NCBI GenBank assembly: GCA_963575745.1
Contig: CAUYUJ010012714.1
Coordinates: forward strand, 50,001 to 90,374
Direction: 5' to 3'
From: Prorocentrum cordatum
Lineage: Eukaryota > Sar > Dinophyceae > Prorocentrales > Prorocentraceae
DNA length: 40,374 bases
Shown: positions 21,225 through 30,692 of the stretch, piece after piece
How positions within the stretch are numbered: position 1 is the first letter of the stretch
Layout of the letters: every line of letters starts with the position of its first letter
The notes under the pieces: model-generated
Database searches by the model: none
What the model saw: only the letters and a program-made list of their open reading frames with translations
What the model was told of the DNA's origin: nothing
Position numbers and translations under genes: made by a program

Positions 21225-23086
21225 TCACGGCTTGCCGCGACGGCCAGTGAAGTTCGGGTCGCGGCACGTGCCGCAGCCATTCGGCAGGTAGCGGCATTTG
21301 CTGCACCCGAGTGCCATTTGGCCCCGTTTGGCTGCCTCCTTGCCCTTGGGCTTGGCCTTGGCCTTGGCTTTGGCCTTCCCTTTGCCCTTGGCCTTCGGTT
21401 TGGCCGTGCCCTTGGCCGCCGTCTTGCCCTTGCCAGCGCCTGTCTTGCTCTTGCCCTTGCTCGCGCTCTTGCCCTTGCCCTTCTTGCCCTTGCCCTTGCC
21501 CTTGCCCTTGCGAGGCAGCTCGCCTTTCGCGCTGCCCGCAGCCAAGGTCTCGATCGCCTGCAGCACAGCATCCTCGTCTCCGTCTGCTGCTGCAGCAGCA
21601 TCTTCGTTTGGCGGCGTTGGCGCTGCTGCAGCAGCATCTGGCGCCGCCGCTGGCAATGCTGGCCCAGCTGGCGAATCACCAATCGCGGGGGGACTCGCGG
21701 GGGGGCTCGCCGTGGGCGCCGCAGGGCGGCGCGGGAAGAGCTGCAGCTGCAGCTCGTTGGGCGGCGATGGCGGTGGCGCAAACGCTGCCAGCATTTGCTG
21801 CATCACGGCCATCGCGTCCATGGGTTGCATTGGCGCTGCAGGCGGCACGGAGGGTGACCCCGATGGTGTCCATGGCACAATGGCAGTGCTCGGCTGATGC
21901 GGTGGGGCGGCAGCCCGCAAGCCCTTGTTGGTCAGCCTGAGAGGCACGCGGGCCTTGATGGCGTTGAGACCCGCAGGCCGCTTCAGCGGCGCACGCGTAG
22001 CATGAAACCCATCATGCTCTATGCGAGGTGGACCTAAAGGACCGAGCTCACCGAAGCACCCAAGACATCCAGAACAATCAGCGCTGCAGCGCATGACGGG
22101 GTGGCAGCAGCCTCGTAGATGCGATGCCACGTTGGCGAGGTCGCGCGTCACATCGATCGGCGGGCCCGCATCGGTGCACGCCGCGTCGAAGATGTGCTGA
22201 GGGAGCTGCCGAGGATCTGCTGGGAAATTCCAAGTCGCTGTCGCCGCTTGCCCCGTCGCGCCCCTGCGGCTCGCCAAGAACTGACCCTGTAAAGGGCGAC
22301 TCGTCGGGAAACCCTAACGCTGACGCGCCGCATCGCATTGGCTGCAGCCAGTGCGATGCGATGCGTCTGCGTTAGGCGTTCCCGCCGAATCCCAAACCTT
22401 CATCTCCGTCACGATCCCGTAGAGCTGCCCAGGGTTTGCGTCTGGAAGATGGGCGCATGCCATCAACGCCGCCAACTCTTTCAGCGTGTTCTCGCTCGGA
22501 ACCGTCAAGCCGATGGCACCGCAACGTTTGATCAACGCGCGCACCTTCGCGACGATGCTCTGATTGGGGTCGCGAAATAAACCCCAGTCCTGCATGGTGA
22601 AGTCCACCAGCCGACGAATCGACGCAGGCATGCTGCAGCATGATAACATAAGTACATTTGAAACATGAACATGGTAACATACATAAAGTACAGAACAAAC
22701 AATTAAACCATACATGTGAATAACACTTCGGCGGTCCGATGTGCAAAGCACGATGGATAGCACCGCCCTGACGCGAGCGTCTGCACGCGCATCTGGAGCG
22801 CGGGCGTCGCCGTGCCCACGCGCGCGGCCAGCGCGGCGCTGAGGCGCGCCTTGTGGCTGTCCGCGAAGCCCGACGCGGTGATTCGATTCTGCAGGGTAGC
22901 TGCTTGGGCAGCCCCGATCGCCCCCAAGTTGTGAAGCTGCAGCTGCACGCTCATGGGCAAGGCGGACTGGCTCTGCGCCATCGCGTCGGCGGCGATGACG
23001 CCGATCTGCGATGCGAAGAAAGCGTCGCAGCTGTCCAGGTTATCCAGGATGTGGTTGATGGGTGTGGCCGCAGCCGCGGCAGACAT
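21225..23086 (-). CDS. Lys-rich CxxC-tail protein, 473 aa, four exons
   Basis: Exons 22764-23086, 22398-22632, 22098-22205 and 21225-21980 join in frame from ATG to TGA. Residues 1-108 are Ala/Gln-rich and helical. Residues 109-222 form a compact domain (LVDFTMQDWGLFRDPN, then SENTLKELAAL and LYGIVTEMK). Residues 250-375 are Pro/Ala-rich and disordered. Residues 377-440 are a Lys/Gly/Ala repeat tail (KGKGKGKGKKGKGK). The C-terminus has C448-x2-C451-x6-C458-x2-C461, a likely zinc-binding knuckle. A basic tail plus zinc knuckle suggests nucleic-acid binding, by inference. Introns are 131, 192 and 117 bp, all GT-AG. The first ends inside the palindrome CATGCTGCAGCATG, the second has a 62-nt imperfect palindrome 22 nt after its donor, and the third has a palindrome 6 nt after its donor and ends at CTGAAG, a one-base variant. 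The frame is open upstream of the ATG to a CTGCAG (23217-23222), so an extra 5' exon is possible. Confidence 0.6.
22314..22375. repeat. 62-nt imperfect palindrome centred on CTGCAG
   Basis: Two 31-nt arms (22314-22344 and 22345-22375) pair at 27 of 31 positions, beginning and ending CTAACGC/GCGTTAG. It is centred exactly on the GGCTGCAGCC core and lies in the second intron of the Lys-rich CxxC gene. Confidence 0.9.
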
Positions 23087-23212
23087 GATGCCCTCCGCGA
23101 GGGCGAGGGGGTGCGCGGACGCTCCGAGGGGAAGCGCGAGGGAGGGCCTCCCACACTGCGAGAGCTGAAGCACTCGGCTGCTGAGGTGGAAGAGAGGCCA
23201 CAACAGTACAGA

Positions 23213-23315
23213 TGCGCTGCAGCGCAACGATCGCATGCAATTAAGGAACACACGTGAGCGCTGCAGCGCTCAGCAGAAATCATCGTCACAAAGTAACATG
23301 AAGCGCTGCAGCGCT
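23213..23315. repeat. three clustered palindromes upstream of the CxxC gene
   Basis: Perfect palindromes at 23213-23226 (TGCGCTGCAGCGCA), 23255-23272 (18 nt) and 23302-23315 (AGCGCTGCAGCGCT), spaced about 45 bp and differing only in the paired outer bases. They sit at the 5' side of the Lys-rich CxxC gene, so a promoter or leader role is possible but unproven. Confidence 0.9.
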
Positions 23316-23339
23316 ATGCATGCGCACCATGATGGAACG

Positions 23340-23860
23340 CATGGTAGTGGGCAATAGGGAGAGAGATATAGAGTGATGGAAAGGAGAGGAGGGAGATAAT
23401 GAGGGACACGGGGGGGGGGGGGGGGCGGGGGGAGATGCGAGGAGACACGGGAGGGAAGGACACGAGCGCGGGCGGGCGGGCGGGCAGGACACGGGGGGAG
23501 GATGCATGATCATTTGAGGAACACGGAAGGGACGGTGCGAAAGACACGGAGGGGTGGGAGGGACATGGGAGAAACACGGGGGGGGGGGGCACGGAAGAGA
23601 CACGGGAGGGACACGGGAGTTCGGGGGCGAGCGGGCGGACGGACGCGGGAGCGGTGCGGAGGGACACGGGCGGGAGCGCACGGAAGGCAGGTGGAGACAC
23701 GGAAGGGGCACGGGAGAGACGCGGGAGAGACACGGGAGACGGATAGGTATACACGGGAGCTCGGGAGCGGGCGGGCGGGCAGACACAGGAGGGACACGGA
23801 AGGTGTCCGAGGAGGGCGCGGGACGGATTCAGGAGATGCGCGAAGTGTGATCAGGAGCAA
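23340..23860. repeat. ACACGGGAGGG-type purine-rich tandem repeat
   Basis: Degenerate 10-12-bp units of GACACGGGAG form fill about 500 bp. G-runs occur at about 23410-23425 and 23579-23589. Pro/Ser/Cys ORFs on the minus strand and Arg/Gly ORFs on the plus strand are artefacts. Confidence 0.88.
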
Positions 23861-23910
23861 ATACCGAAGCGATCTGGGAGCCTCGAAGGCAGCTGGGACA
23901 TCGACAGAGG

Positions 23911-24060
23911 CGTGTCTGTTCAATAGAGGGGGCTATTGAACAGACACGGGCGTGGCTGTTCAATAGAGGGGGCTATTGAACATGGCATGTTCAATAGAGG
24001 GGGCTATTGAACAGACACGGGCGTGGCTGTTCAATAGAGGGGGCTATTGAACAGACACGC
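23911..24060. repeat. array of four identical hairpins
   Basis: TGTTCAATAG and CTATTGAACA flank the loop AGGGGG in four copies: 23917-23942, 23957-23982, 23988-24013 and 24028-24053. Stem and loop are identical in all four. Copy 1 extends to 16-bp perfect arms (23911-23948) and copy 4 to 17 bp with one mismatch. Start spacing is 40, 31 and 40 bp, so a two-hairpin block of 71 bp appears duplicated. Confidence 0.95.
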
Positions 24061-25243
24061 CGCTGTCAGACAGCATCACCTCTGCAGAGGGGCACCGACG
24101 CTCTCAGATCGCTTCACCCGAAGCTCCCGTTCGACCTCAGATCAGCCATCCTGATGCCAACATCCAGCACTCCAGCCCACCCCAACGCCCACCCACGCAG
24201 TCCCAGAACACTGTCCACACTGCTGATTTCGATGTGGGAGTGAAGCTAAGAGAGGCGCGAAGTACATCACGCGGCGCTGCTGCAGCAGCGTCGCGACGAG
24301 GTTGACGATGCCGAAACCGCTGTCAACTGCAAAGGTTTACGCTCACGGCTCTGCTGCAGCAGCGTCGCGATGGCTCGAGACTGCTGAGGACAAGGCTGAT
24401 GGGAGCTGGTGAGGCTGCCAGGAGGCCATGGGGGGAGCTACTCGGCGGCGCAACGAACTGTGCTGAAGGGGAGCAGGGAGAGTGGCGAAGGGCGATGCGA
24501 TGCGAGACGGCTTGCCATCTGAAGTGCCCCAGGACCCCCCCAAGTGCCCCCAAACTTTCCTGGCCAATCCAAGGCCGACCCCTGGCACATCAGTCCATGC
24601 GAAAAAATGTCAGCGGATCAGGATGTGAACGTCGACGATGGCAGATAGATGTGATGAGGATATCGGAGCGCCTTTCTGGGCGACAGCGCGGGCGCACCAC
24701 GCGATCTGGCGCACGAAATATAACTTGGCCTAAACACATGCATGCGTCGGCGTCAGCTATGCTCGCGAACTGATCCAATCCACCCCCCCGTTGCTCCCAT
24801 TGATCTTACATGTTGGGTTGCTACAGCATGTATCCTATCACTATGCGTTCGTTGTCCCCCTCGCTCACGGGAGAGTGGATACCCGCCGCAGCGGGCATCC
24901 TGTCTACCGTCTCTCTCCAATGTGTCTTCACTCCCCCCCACGCTGCGTCTCCATCGCCCCCCTCGCATTCCCTATGTATATCACGTCTCCCCCCTGTCTA
25001 CCTCTACTATAGTCCCCCCTCTCCCCCTGTCTACCTCTGCTGAGTTACCGTCCCATTCCGTCGCCCACCAGTAGTGGAATGCTCCGCGGCCGCGCCGCAG
25101 CTCTCATGTGGCGCCCGCAGGCGCTGCAGCGCCAGGAGGGCGCAGCGGCGCGCCCTCGGCGCTCGGCGGCCGCCTCCGCCCTCGGCGCTCGGCGCTCGGC
25201 GGCCGCCTCCGCGGCCTCCTCCGCGGCCTCCTCCGCGGCCTCC
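24061..25243. other. no firm gene; direct repeat of a CTGCTGCAGCAG block
   Basis: Contains a direct repeat of CTGCTGCAGCAGCGTCGCGA at 24277 and 24351, and C/T-rich sequence at 24890-25050. From 25140 to 25250 there is a GC-rich repeat of GGCGGCCGCCTCCGCGGCCTCC type adjoining the stop codon of the next gene. An ORF near 24343-24588 (minus) is not convincing. Confidence 0.55.
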
Positions 25244-25801
25244 TCATGAGGCGCCCCTCGGCGGCCTCCTCAGCGCCCCCTCGGGCGCCTGCGCCTCCTC
25301 GGCGGCCTCCTCGGCGCCAGCGCCGACCCAGACCTGTGCTGGGCCAGCGTAGAACTCCTCCGCGAGGGCGGCCGCGTCGGCGCACTCGCCCGCCAGCAGC
25401 AGCTCGCAGAGCTGCTGCGCCCTATTGAACCAGCCGCCACGCCGCTGCTGCTGGCCCCCGTCGCGGACAAGCTTGCCCTTGCCGCCCTTGCTCTTGTCAT
25501 TGCCCTTGCAAGGTGGGCCGCCGCCGTCCTTGCCCTTGTCCTTGCCCTTGCCCTTGCCGCAAGGTGGGCCGCCGACGTTGTCCTTGTCCTTGTCCTTGCC
25601 CTTGCCCATGCCCTTGCAAGGTGGGCCGTCGCTGCCGCCCTTGCCGTGCGGGGCGGCGCGCGACGTCGGCCGCGCCTTGGCGGCGGCGAGCTCGACCGCG
25701 GGGTCCCGCGGCTCGAACCCTGGCGGCGGCACCGCAGGCGGCGTCGGCCGCAGGACGGCGAACTCCTCGGCGTCCTCGTCGTAGTCGAGCTGCGACGCCA
25801 T
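25244..25801 (-). CDS. 185-aa Gly/Lys-repeat protein
   Basis: Single open frame from ATG to TGA. The N-terminus is acidic (LDYDEDAEEF) followed by a Pro-rich PPAVPPPGFEPR stretch. Residues 53-110 hold three degenerate repeats of GGPPCKGxGKGKDK type, giving a highly basic middle with one cysteine per repeat. The C-terminal third (WFNRAQQLCELLLAGECADAAALAEEF, 124-150) looks like a small helical segment, ending in an Ala/Glu/Arg tail that runs into GC-rich repeat DNA. I do not recognise a family. The composition echoes the Lys/Gly tail of the CxxC protein downstream, which suggests a related nucleic-acid-associated role but proves nothing. Another in-frame start could exist upstream, where a long inverted repeat and several palindromes lie. 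Confidence 0.5.
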   Translation of the reverse strand: MASQLDYDEDAEEFAVLRPTPPAVPPPGFEPRDPAVELAAAKARPTSRAAPHGKGGSDGPPCKGMGKGKDKDKDNVGGPPCGKGKGKDKGKDGGGPPCKGNDKSKGGKGKLVRDGGQQQRRGGWFNRAQQLCELLLAGECADAAALAEEFYAGPAQVWVGAGAEEAAEEAQAPEGALRRPPRGAS

Positions 25802-25846
25802 CGCTGCGCGATGCAGCGAGCGAAGCTGCAGCTCGCCAAGCTGCAT

Positions 25847-25966
25847 GATGGGCTTGGTTTCCACCACCAGTACCATAAGTTGGAGGGAGAGGTCCTCCTC
25901 CTCCTCTTCTTTCTCCTCCTCCTCCTTCTCCAACATATGGTAGTGGTGGTGGAAACCAGTCCCATC
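25847..25966. repeat. long inverted repeat, 37-nt arms, C/T-rich loop
   Basis: Arms 25847-25883 and 25930-25966 pair at about 33 of 37 positions around a 46-nt CTCCTC loop. The arms include GGTTTCCACCACCAGTACCA and its near complement. They continue outward into GCTGCAGCT sequences with a one-base insertion. It lies immediately 5' of the 185-aa gene. Confidence 0.88.
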
Positions 25967-26219
25967 ACTGCAGCTGAAGCTGCACTCGGGCGCGCGGGCG
26001 CGCGACGCTGCAGCGCGCGAAGCTGCAGCTGCAGCTGCACGGAACAAAAACAGCGGCGGTGCCAACGACGAATACGATGGCGACGACGCTGACGACGATG
26101 GACCCCTGCTAACCAGTCGACTGACCCCCCAAAGTAACATCACCCCGCAAAGTAACATCACCCCCAACTGAACCTCCGAAGGCCAACGACTGGATTGACC
26201 TCCCCAGGGCTGCCCCCTC

Positions 26220-26600
26220 AGGATAGGAGGAGGAGGGGGAGGAGGATGAGGGGGAGGAGGAGGATTGGAGGGAGAGGAGGAGGGGGGGGAGGAGGGGGGG
26301 CAGGAGAAGGAGGAGGAGGAGGAGGAGGACACTGATGAGGAGGAGAAGAAGGAGAGGGAGGAGGAGGAGAAGGAGGAGGAGAAGGAGGAGTAGGAGAATG
26401 AGAGGGAGGATGAGGAGGAGGAGGAGGAGGAGGAGGAGGAGGAGGAGAGGGAGTACGCGGAGGCAGGAATAGGCAGAAGGAGCGGGGGGCGGGGCATGGG
26501 TGCCAACTGGTTGTCTTCCTCCTCCTCCTCCTCGTCATGCTCCTCGTCCTCGGCCTCCTTCTCCTCCTCCTCCTCCTCCTCCTCATCATCATCATCATCA
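26220..26600. repeat. mirrored GGA and CTC simple repeats
   Basis: GGA/GAG repeats (26224-26460) face CTC/TCC repeats (26518-26600) across about 60 bp, so the two could pair as a very long hairpin. The arrangement repeats that seen around the hairpin chain at 15.2-16.5 kb. ORFs of Ser/Pro/Glu across it are artefacts. Confidence 0.85.
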
Positions 26601-26885
26601 TCCTGCTCCCCCTTCCCCTGCTCCGGGGTGCTGGCAGCGAGCGGTGGGAACCTGTGAAAATGAGGGCGTTCCAGAACGTCGTCCTCAATGTCGTCGTCCT
26701 CCTGATCACCCTCCTTCTCCTCATCATCATCCTCCCTCCACCTTCTTCTCCTGCATGCGCTGCTCTGAATTACGTCGTCTTTAACGCCGTCGTCGTTGTC
26801 TCTGTCGCCGTCGCCGCCGTCGCGATGCTGTCTCCGACTGAAACAGTGGTGCTGCAGCACTGACCGCGCGCGCGCCGCGCGCCCG

Positions 26886-27239
26886 TCACTTCCGCGGCTG
26901 CTTCGCGACGTGGTATTGGACTGCCAGCGCAACCGCTGTCTCGCGGCCCCCGCGCTGAAGCGCTTCCCGAGTCATGTCGCAAACAAGCTTCCACATGCCA
27001 ACCTTGGTCTCAACATCGCGCTTGCGCGCGGCTGCAGCCGCGCGCGGGGCTGGCACATCACTGGCGGCTGCAGCCGCGGTCCTCGTCGACGTCGGAGGCG
27101 GTGGTGGCGGCGGCGGCGGCGGAGGAGGGGGAGTAGCCGCATATGTCGCATCCGATGCAGCGGACTTCGCCTTCGGCGGCGGCACTGGCTCCGAGGGAAG
27201 CCGCCATGGCGGCGTCGCTGCACTCATGTTGGCAGCCAT
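26886..27239 (-). CDS. 117-aa protein with Pro-13 run
   Basis: Single frame from ATG to TGA. The N-terminal half is low complexity: a 13-proline run (37-49), then Ala-rich TAAAAAS and RAAAAAR segments. The C-terminal part (RKRDVETKVGMWKLVCDMTREALQRGGRETAVALAVQYHVAKQPRK) is a plausible two-helix unit with a basic end. Two GCTGCAGC palindromes lie in frame inside the coding sequence (27024-27045, perfect 22 nt; 27064-27077) and encode the Ala runs. A CAG 20-30 nt upstream of the ATG would also serve as a 3' splice site, so an upstream exon is possible. Function is unknown. Confidence 0.45.
   Translation of the reverse strand: MAANMSAATPPWRLPSEPVPPPKAKSAASDATYAATPPPPPPPPPPPPPTSTRTAAAAASDVPAPRAAAAARKRDVETKVGMWKLVCDMTREALQRGGRETAVALAVQYHVAKQPRK
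27024..27045. repeat. 22-nt perfect palindrome in coding sequence
   Basis: GCGCGCGGCTG followed by its exact complement, in frame within the 117-aa gene, where it encodes an Ala-rich segment. Confidence 0.95.
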
Positions 27240-27324
27240 TGATGTTCTGATCACAGGTGGCTGCGAACCACATACAATAACATAAAGCGAACATGCGGGC
27301 TGCAAGCGCGATCGAAGCGCTACA

Positions 27325-27545
27325 TCAACACGCCAGACACACAAAATGTAAGTCAGCGCTGCAGCGCGACGCAAAACTCTGATATCGGCACGCCAGACAC
27401 CCGAACGTAAGTCAGCGCTGCAGCACGATGGACTCCAAACACACGAAACGTAAGTCAGCGCTGCAGCGCCGTGAGGTCACACATCGACGGCGGCAACGCG
27501 TGAGAGGCACACTTGATCGTAGTGTCGTCGTGCTGCAGCACGCTT
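27325..27545. repeat. tandem GTAAGTCAGCGCTGCAGC units upstream of the 117-aa gene
   Basis: Three copies of CACRCSARAC-like sequence followed by GTAAGTCAGCGCTGCAGC, with palindrome cores at 27358, 27418 and 27460 (steps of 60 and 42 bp). A fourth palindrome, CGTGCTGCAGCACG (27529-27542), is flanked by CTTGATCRTA direct repeats. On the plus strand each unit carries a perfect GTAAGT donor-like hexamer, although the neighbouring genes are on the minus strand. Confidence 0.8.
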
Positions 27546-27749
27546 GATCATACCAACGATTCGCAATGACACCAACAGTAGCGAACATTGGGGGGATCCA
27601 CCAACAATCCGCAATTATTATCCCAATCCTCCTCTTCCTTCTCCTCCTCGCCCTCGTCCTCGTGCTCGTCCTCCTCGCTGCCATTCTCAATCGCACTGCC
27701 GACCGTGATCGCACGCCCCAGCGATGCGGTCGACCGAGCGCGCCGCAGC

Positions 27750-28516
27750 TCAGTCCGAGTCGGCCTCCTCCTCCTCCGCATCGCCCTCCGCCTCCGCTTC
27801 CATCTCCTGGAGCTCATCCGCTTCGCAATCCTTGAGTTCGGCGGTGCACCACTTCGCCGCGGCCGCTTCAGCGTCATCCTTGCTGCAGCCGCGGTTTGTG
27901 CGGAACAAGGCCGTCCTGCTGCAACCGCAGTCTGTGCGGACGGCCCGCCAAGCTTGGAGCCGCTGCACCCAATAGATGCGGGCGCCGCAAGGAACATCGG
28001 TCTCGTGGCGCCGCGGGCGCTTCAGCACCGTGCTCGCCTCTGCCGCCTCCGCCGCCTCCTGAAGCAATTTGGCCTTGATGTACTCTACGCCCTTCTCGTG
28101 CAGCACCACCTGCAGCTTGTCCCTCCCCCCCCCCAATGAGGTGGGGGAATGGCGATCTGCAGCTCTGTTGCCTCCGTATCGCCAAACGGCGGCAGCTGCG
28201 CTGTCTTGAAGCACTTGTCCACTGGAACCTGGCGACTGGCGCGGCCGGACCGCGTGGTCGGGCGGCGGCCTGGCTCCGCTGCAGCGAAGAGCGTCGTCGG
28301 CGCCGTTGGCCCCGACGACGCGGTGCGCTGATTTTTCAGCCACGTTAGGAACATCGTGCCTCGCAAGCCCTGAGCCTTGCCGCACACCCACTTGCTCCAA
28401 CCTGCGGTGGTCACGGTGATACACTCGCGGTCTCCGATGACCTCGACGGCCGTGACCAGCTCGCGCCCCGTGCGGTTGTCGTGCAACACGACGCAGTCGC
28501 GCTTGATCGTCGTCAT
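27750..28516 (-). CDS. acidic-tailed protein, ~239 aa, with frame break or mini-intron
   Basis: The ATG frame runs 120 codons to ELQ at 28157. The rest of the protein (VVLHEKGVEYIKAKLLQEAAE...) is in another frame from 28109 to the TGA. The break is 47 nt (28110-28156) that both follows and ends with GCTGCAG and contains a ten-G run. Excising it restores the frame; a homopolymer miscall in the G-run would also restore it, giving about 255 aa. The N-terminal part has RDCVVLHDNRTGRELVTAVEVIG and GWSKWVCGKAQG. The C-terminal part has paired Cys-Gly repeats (DCGCSR, NRGCSK) and a strongly acidic end (EMEAEAEGDAEEEEADSD). I do not recognise the family. It is the third gene of the one-way array. 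Confidence 0.5.
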
Positions 28517-29013
28517 CGCGCGCGCGGCGCGCCGAGGCTGCAGCCCGAGCGCGGTCGCACTTCAGCGCCAAAATTGCTGCGATGGAGTGATGAGGCAACA
28601 TGTGCGCGGACGAGGTGCTCATGATGAGGTGCGCTGCAGCGCATGTGAAAGATGAAGCGAAGAGCAACGATCACATCGAGCACAACAGTGATGACGAAGC
28701 CGCTGCAGCGGCATGTCTGTGGGAAAGGCTGATGTCAGCACCAATATTGTACAGTCGCTGCAGCGACGATGCTGGCGCAACGAATCGTTCCGCGCGCTGC
28801 AGCGCCGCGGCAAGTATCGCACTTCGCACCAACCCGCGCACTGTTTACACCAATCGGAGGGCCACGCTCGGTGCCGTCATGTGCGCTCGCCGCTCCTTAA
28901 GCCCCCTCATCCTCCTCCCTATGCCAAACCTTACCCTGCCTCCTCCTCCTCCTCCTCCGCATCGCCCCTCCCTCCTGCCTCATCCTCCCGCGTGGTCCCT
29001 CTATATCGCCGGC
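28517..29013. other. intergenic, four palindromes
   Basis: Between the 394-aa gene and the acidic-tailed gene. Perfect palindromes at 28630-28643, 28699-28712, 28754-28767 and 28794-28805, each with different paired outer bases. C/T-rich sequence (28905-28990) lies directly after the stop codon of the 394-aa gene. Confidence 0.7.
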
Positions 29014-30568
29014 TCAGGCCGTCCTGAGCTTCTTGGCTGGCCGCGGCTGCAGCCGCGGCCACGGCTTCACCGCCAGGAAGTCGCCCGCGGACAGGGCGCA
29101 AGTAATATGCATCTGGGGCACCCCCACCTGCACCTTGTTGACGCCTGTCCCGAACGTCACGGTCTCCTTTCGGAGCTCCATGTTGGGCTCTGAGTCGGAC
29201 TTTGCCACCACCCAGAAGGGGCTGACAAAGGCGTCGGGGCCCCGCGACCCCTCGGCGGGGGGCCCTGCGAACTGCGGGCCCACGAAGAACTCGTAGAGGC
29301 CAACCTTCCCCAACGAGATGCTCTCCGCAACGCAGCCCGTGCTGACCCGCGTGGACGAGGCCGAAATGCGACCACTCCCACCGCGTGGAGCTACATGGCG
29401 CGCAGTCGGTAACATCACTGACCTCGTCGCTACGGCCTGACGTGCCCCGAAATCCTCGCTACCTCGTGCTCAGCGCAGCGCTGCAGCGCGGCGTCGTCGG
29501 AGGGGGGCGCGGACGATTGCGGAAGCACAAGTCTGACGAGCTCACCCACTTTGAACGCTCGCTTGCAGCGCGCGGCAGGTGGGTCCTGCAGGATCTCCAA
29601 GTGCAAAATGTTCGCCTGGTACTTCAGCGCTTGGAGCCGCAGCGCCATGTTGCATGCCCCCTTGGACGCGTCCATCGCCCAACCCTCGTGGGCTGGCGGC
29701 AAGTGCTCCTTCGTGAACGACAACTGCTCTTGCACCCTGGACGTCAACTTGTAATTCTCGAGCAATATGTTTACTTCAATCCGCCCGCTCGGCTAACTGC
29801 TCCGTGCGCTGCAGCGCATCGACCAACCCATTGCAACTTGCGTACAGGAAATACAATATCGCAGTTACTACCTCCTCCTCCCCCCTCCCTGCTCCCCACG
29901 GGCGGCGGGGTGGCTGCAGCCGCGCAATGGAGATCTCTTCGCCCACCAGGTCGCCGTGCAACTTCTTCTGAGCGGTGATCCCATTCTCCGAGATGGAGAG
30001 CACCTCGAAGACGTCATCCACCTCCTTCTTCTGGACGATGTGCTTCCCCACGTCGAACCCTGCACGCCGCGCGCGGAAGACGTTGCTCTTCAACTCAGCG
30101 GCCGACGACGCTGCCGCGCGCGGCGCGTCTGCATCGGCGCTCGCTGGGAACTCGGGTGCGCCATCGCCTTGCCTGTCGGTCTGCACCGCCTTGCCGAACT
30201 CGATCCCCAAGCTCTTCATCTGCAGCTGGGCTGGCTCCCCGAGCTCATGGAGGAAGACCTCTCTGGAGGGTCGCTGCAGTGACATTGAATGGCGAAAAGC
30301 AGGGAGGGAGGGAAACAAGGAGCACACGAAAGGTGGCATGAGAGGATACCTGTGCTATATCTGCTACGCAGCCGAAAGTGCGGTCTCGCTTCTTCACCAG
30401 GTGCATGGCACAGCGGACATCCAACTTTGTGATGTGCAAGAAACCCTGCTCCGCTCCGATATCCAACCTCTTCACGATCGACCTTGCGTCGGCCATGAGG
30501 TTGTCCGCCGCAGCCACGTCCGCCTTGCGGGGCGCGACGTGGACGATCGTTTGCCTTGATCCGCCCAT
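29014..30568 (-). CDS. 394-aa protein of unknown function, four exons
   Basis: Exons 30350-30568, 29947-30273, 29515-29792 and 29014-29374 join in frame from ATG to TGA with GT-AG introns of 76, 154 and 140 bp. Notable segments: VHVAPRKADVAAADNLMADARSIVKRL, KLDVRCAMHLVKKRDRTFGCVADI, FDVGKHIVQKKEVDDVFEVLSISENGITA, and near the C-terminus GLYEFFVGPQFAGPP with a short basic end. Residues after the third join look like a beta-rich domain. I do not recognise a catalytic motif. Intron 1 ends at CACTGCAG. Intron 2 has palindromes 26 nt after its donor (29912-29921) and 12 nt before its acceptor (29805-29818). Intron 3 has one 26 nt after its donor (29478-29489). The donor of exon 2 could instead lie slightly later. 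It is the second gene of the array. Confidence 0.55.
29038..29061. repeat. 24-nt perfect palindrome in coding sequence
   Basis: TGGCCGCGGCTG followed by its exact complement, in frame near the 3' end of the 394-aa gene (encodes PWPRLQPRP). Confidence 0.95.
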
Positions 30569-30692
30569 CGCTTCAGCGATTGCGTTTGGGAATAAAGCAA
30601 TGCGACGGTGTGTGTGTGTGGGGAGGGGGGAGGGGTGGGTACGCAGTTCTAACAATGCAGCGCAATGCATAGATGCGCTGCAGCGCATGTCA

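Noticed and set aside
23911-24060. CRISPR-like array
   Set aside because: Only four repeats, each a complete hairpin, with 5-14-bp linkers that are not spacers; eukaryotic context and no cas genes.
29793-29818. Reading exon 3 of the 394-aa gene from the palindrome at 29808
   Set aside because: The frame that matches the downstream protein has a TAG between the palindrome and the exon, so the acceptor must be the TTAG at 29793, not the palindrome.
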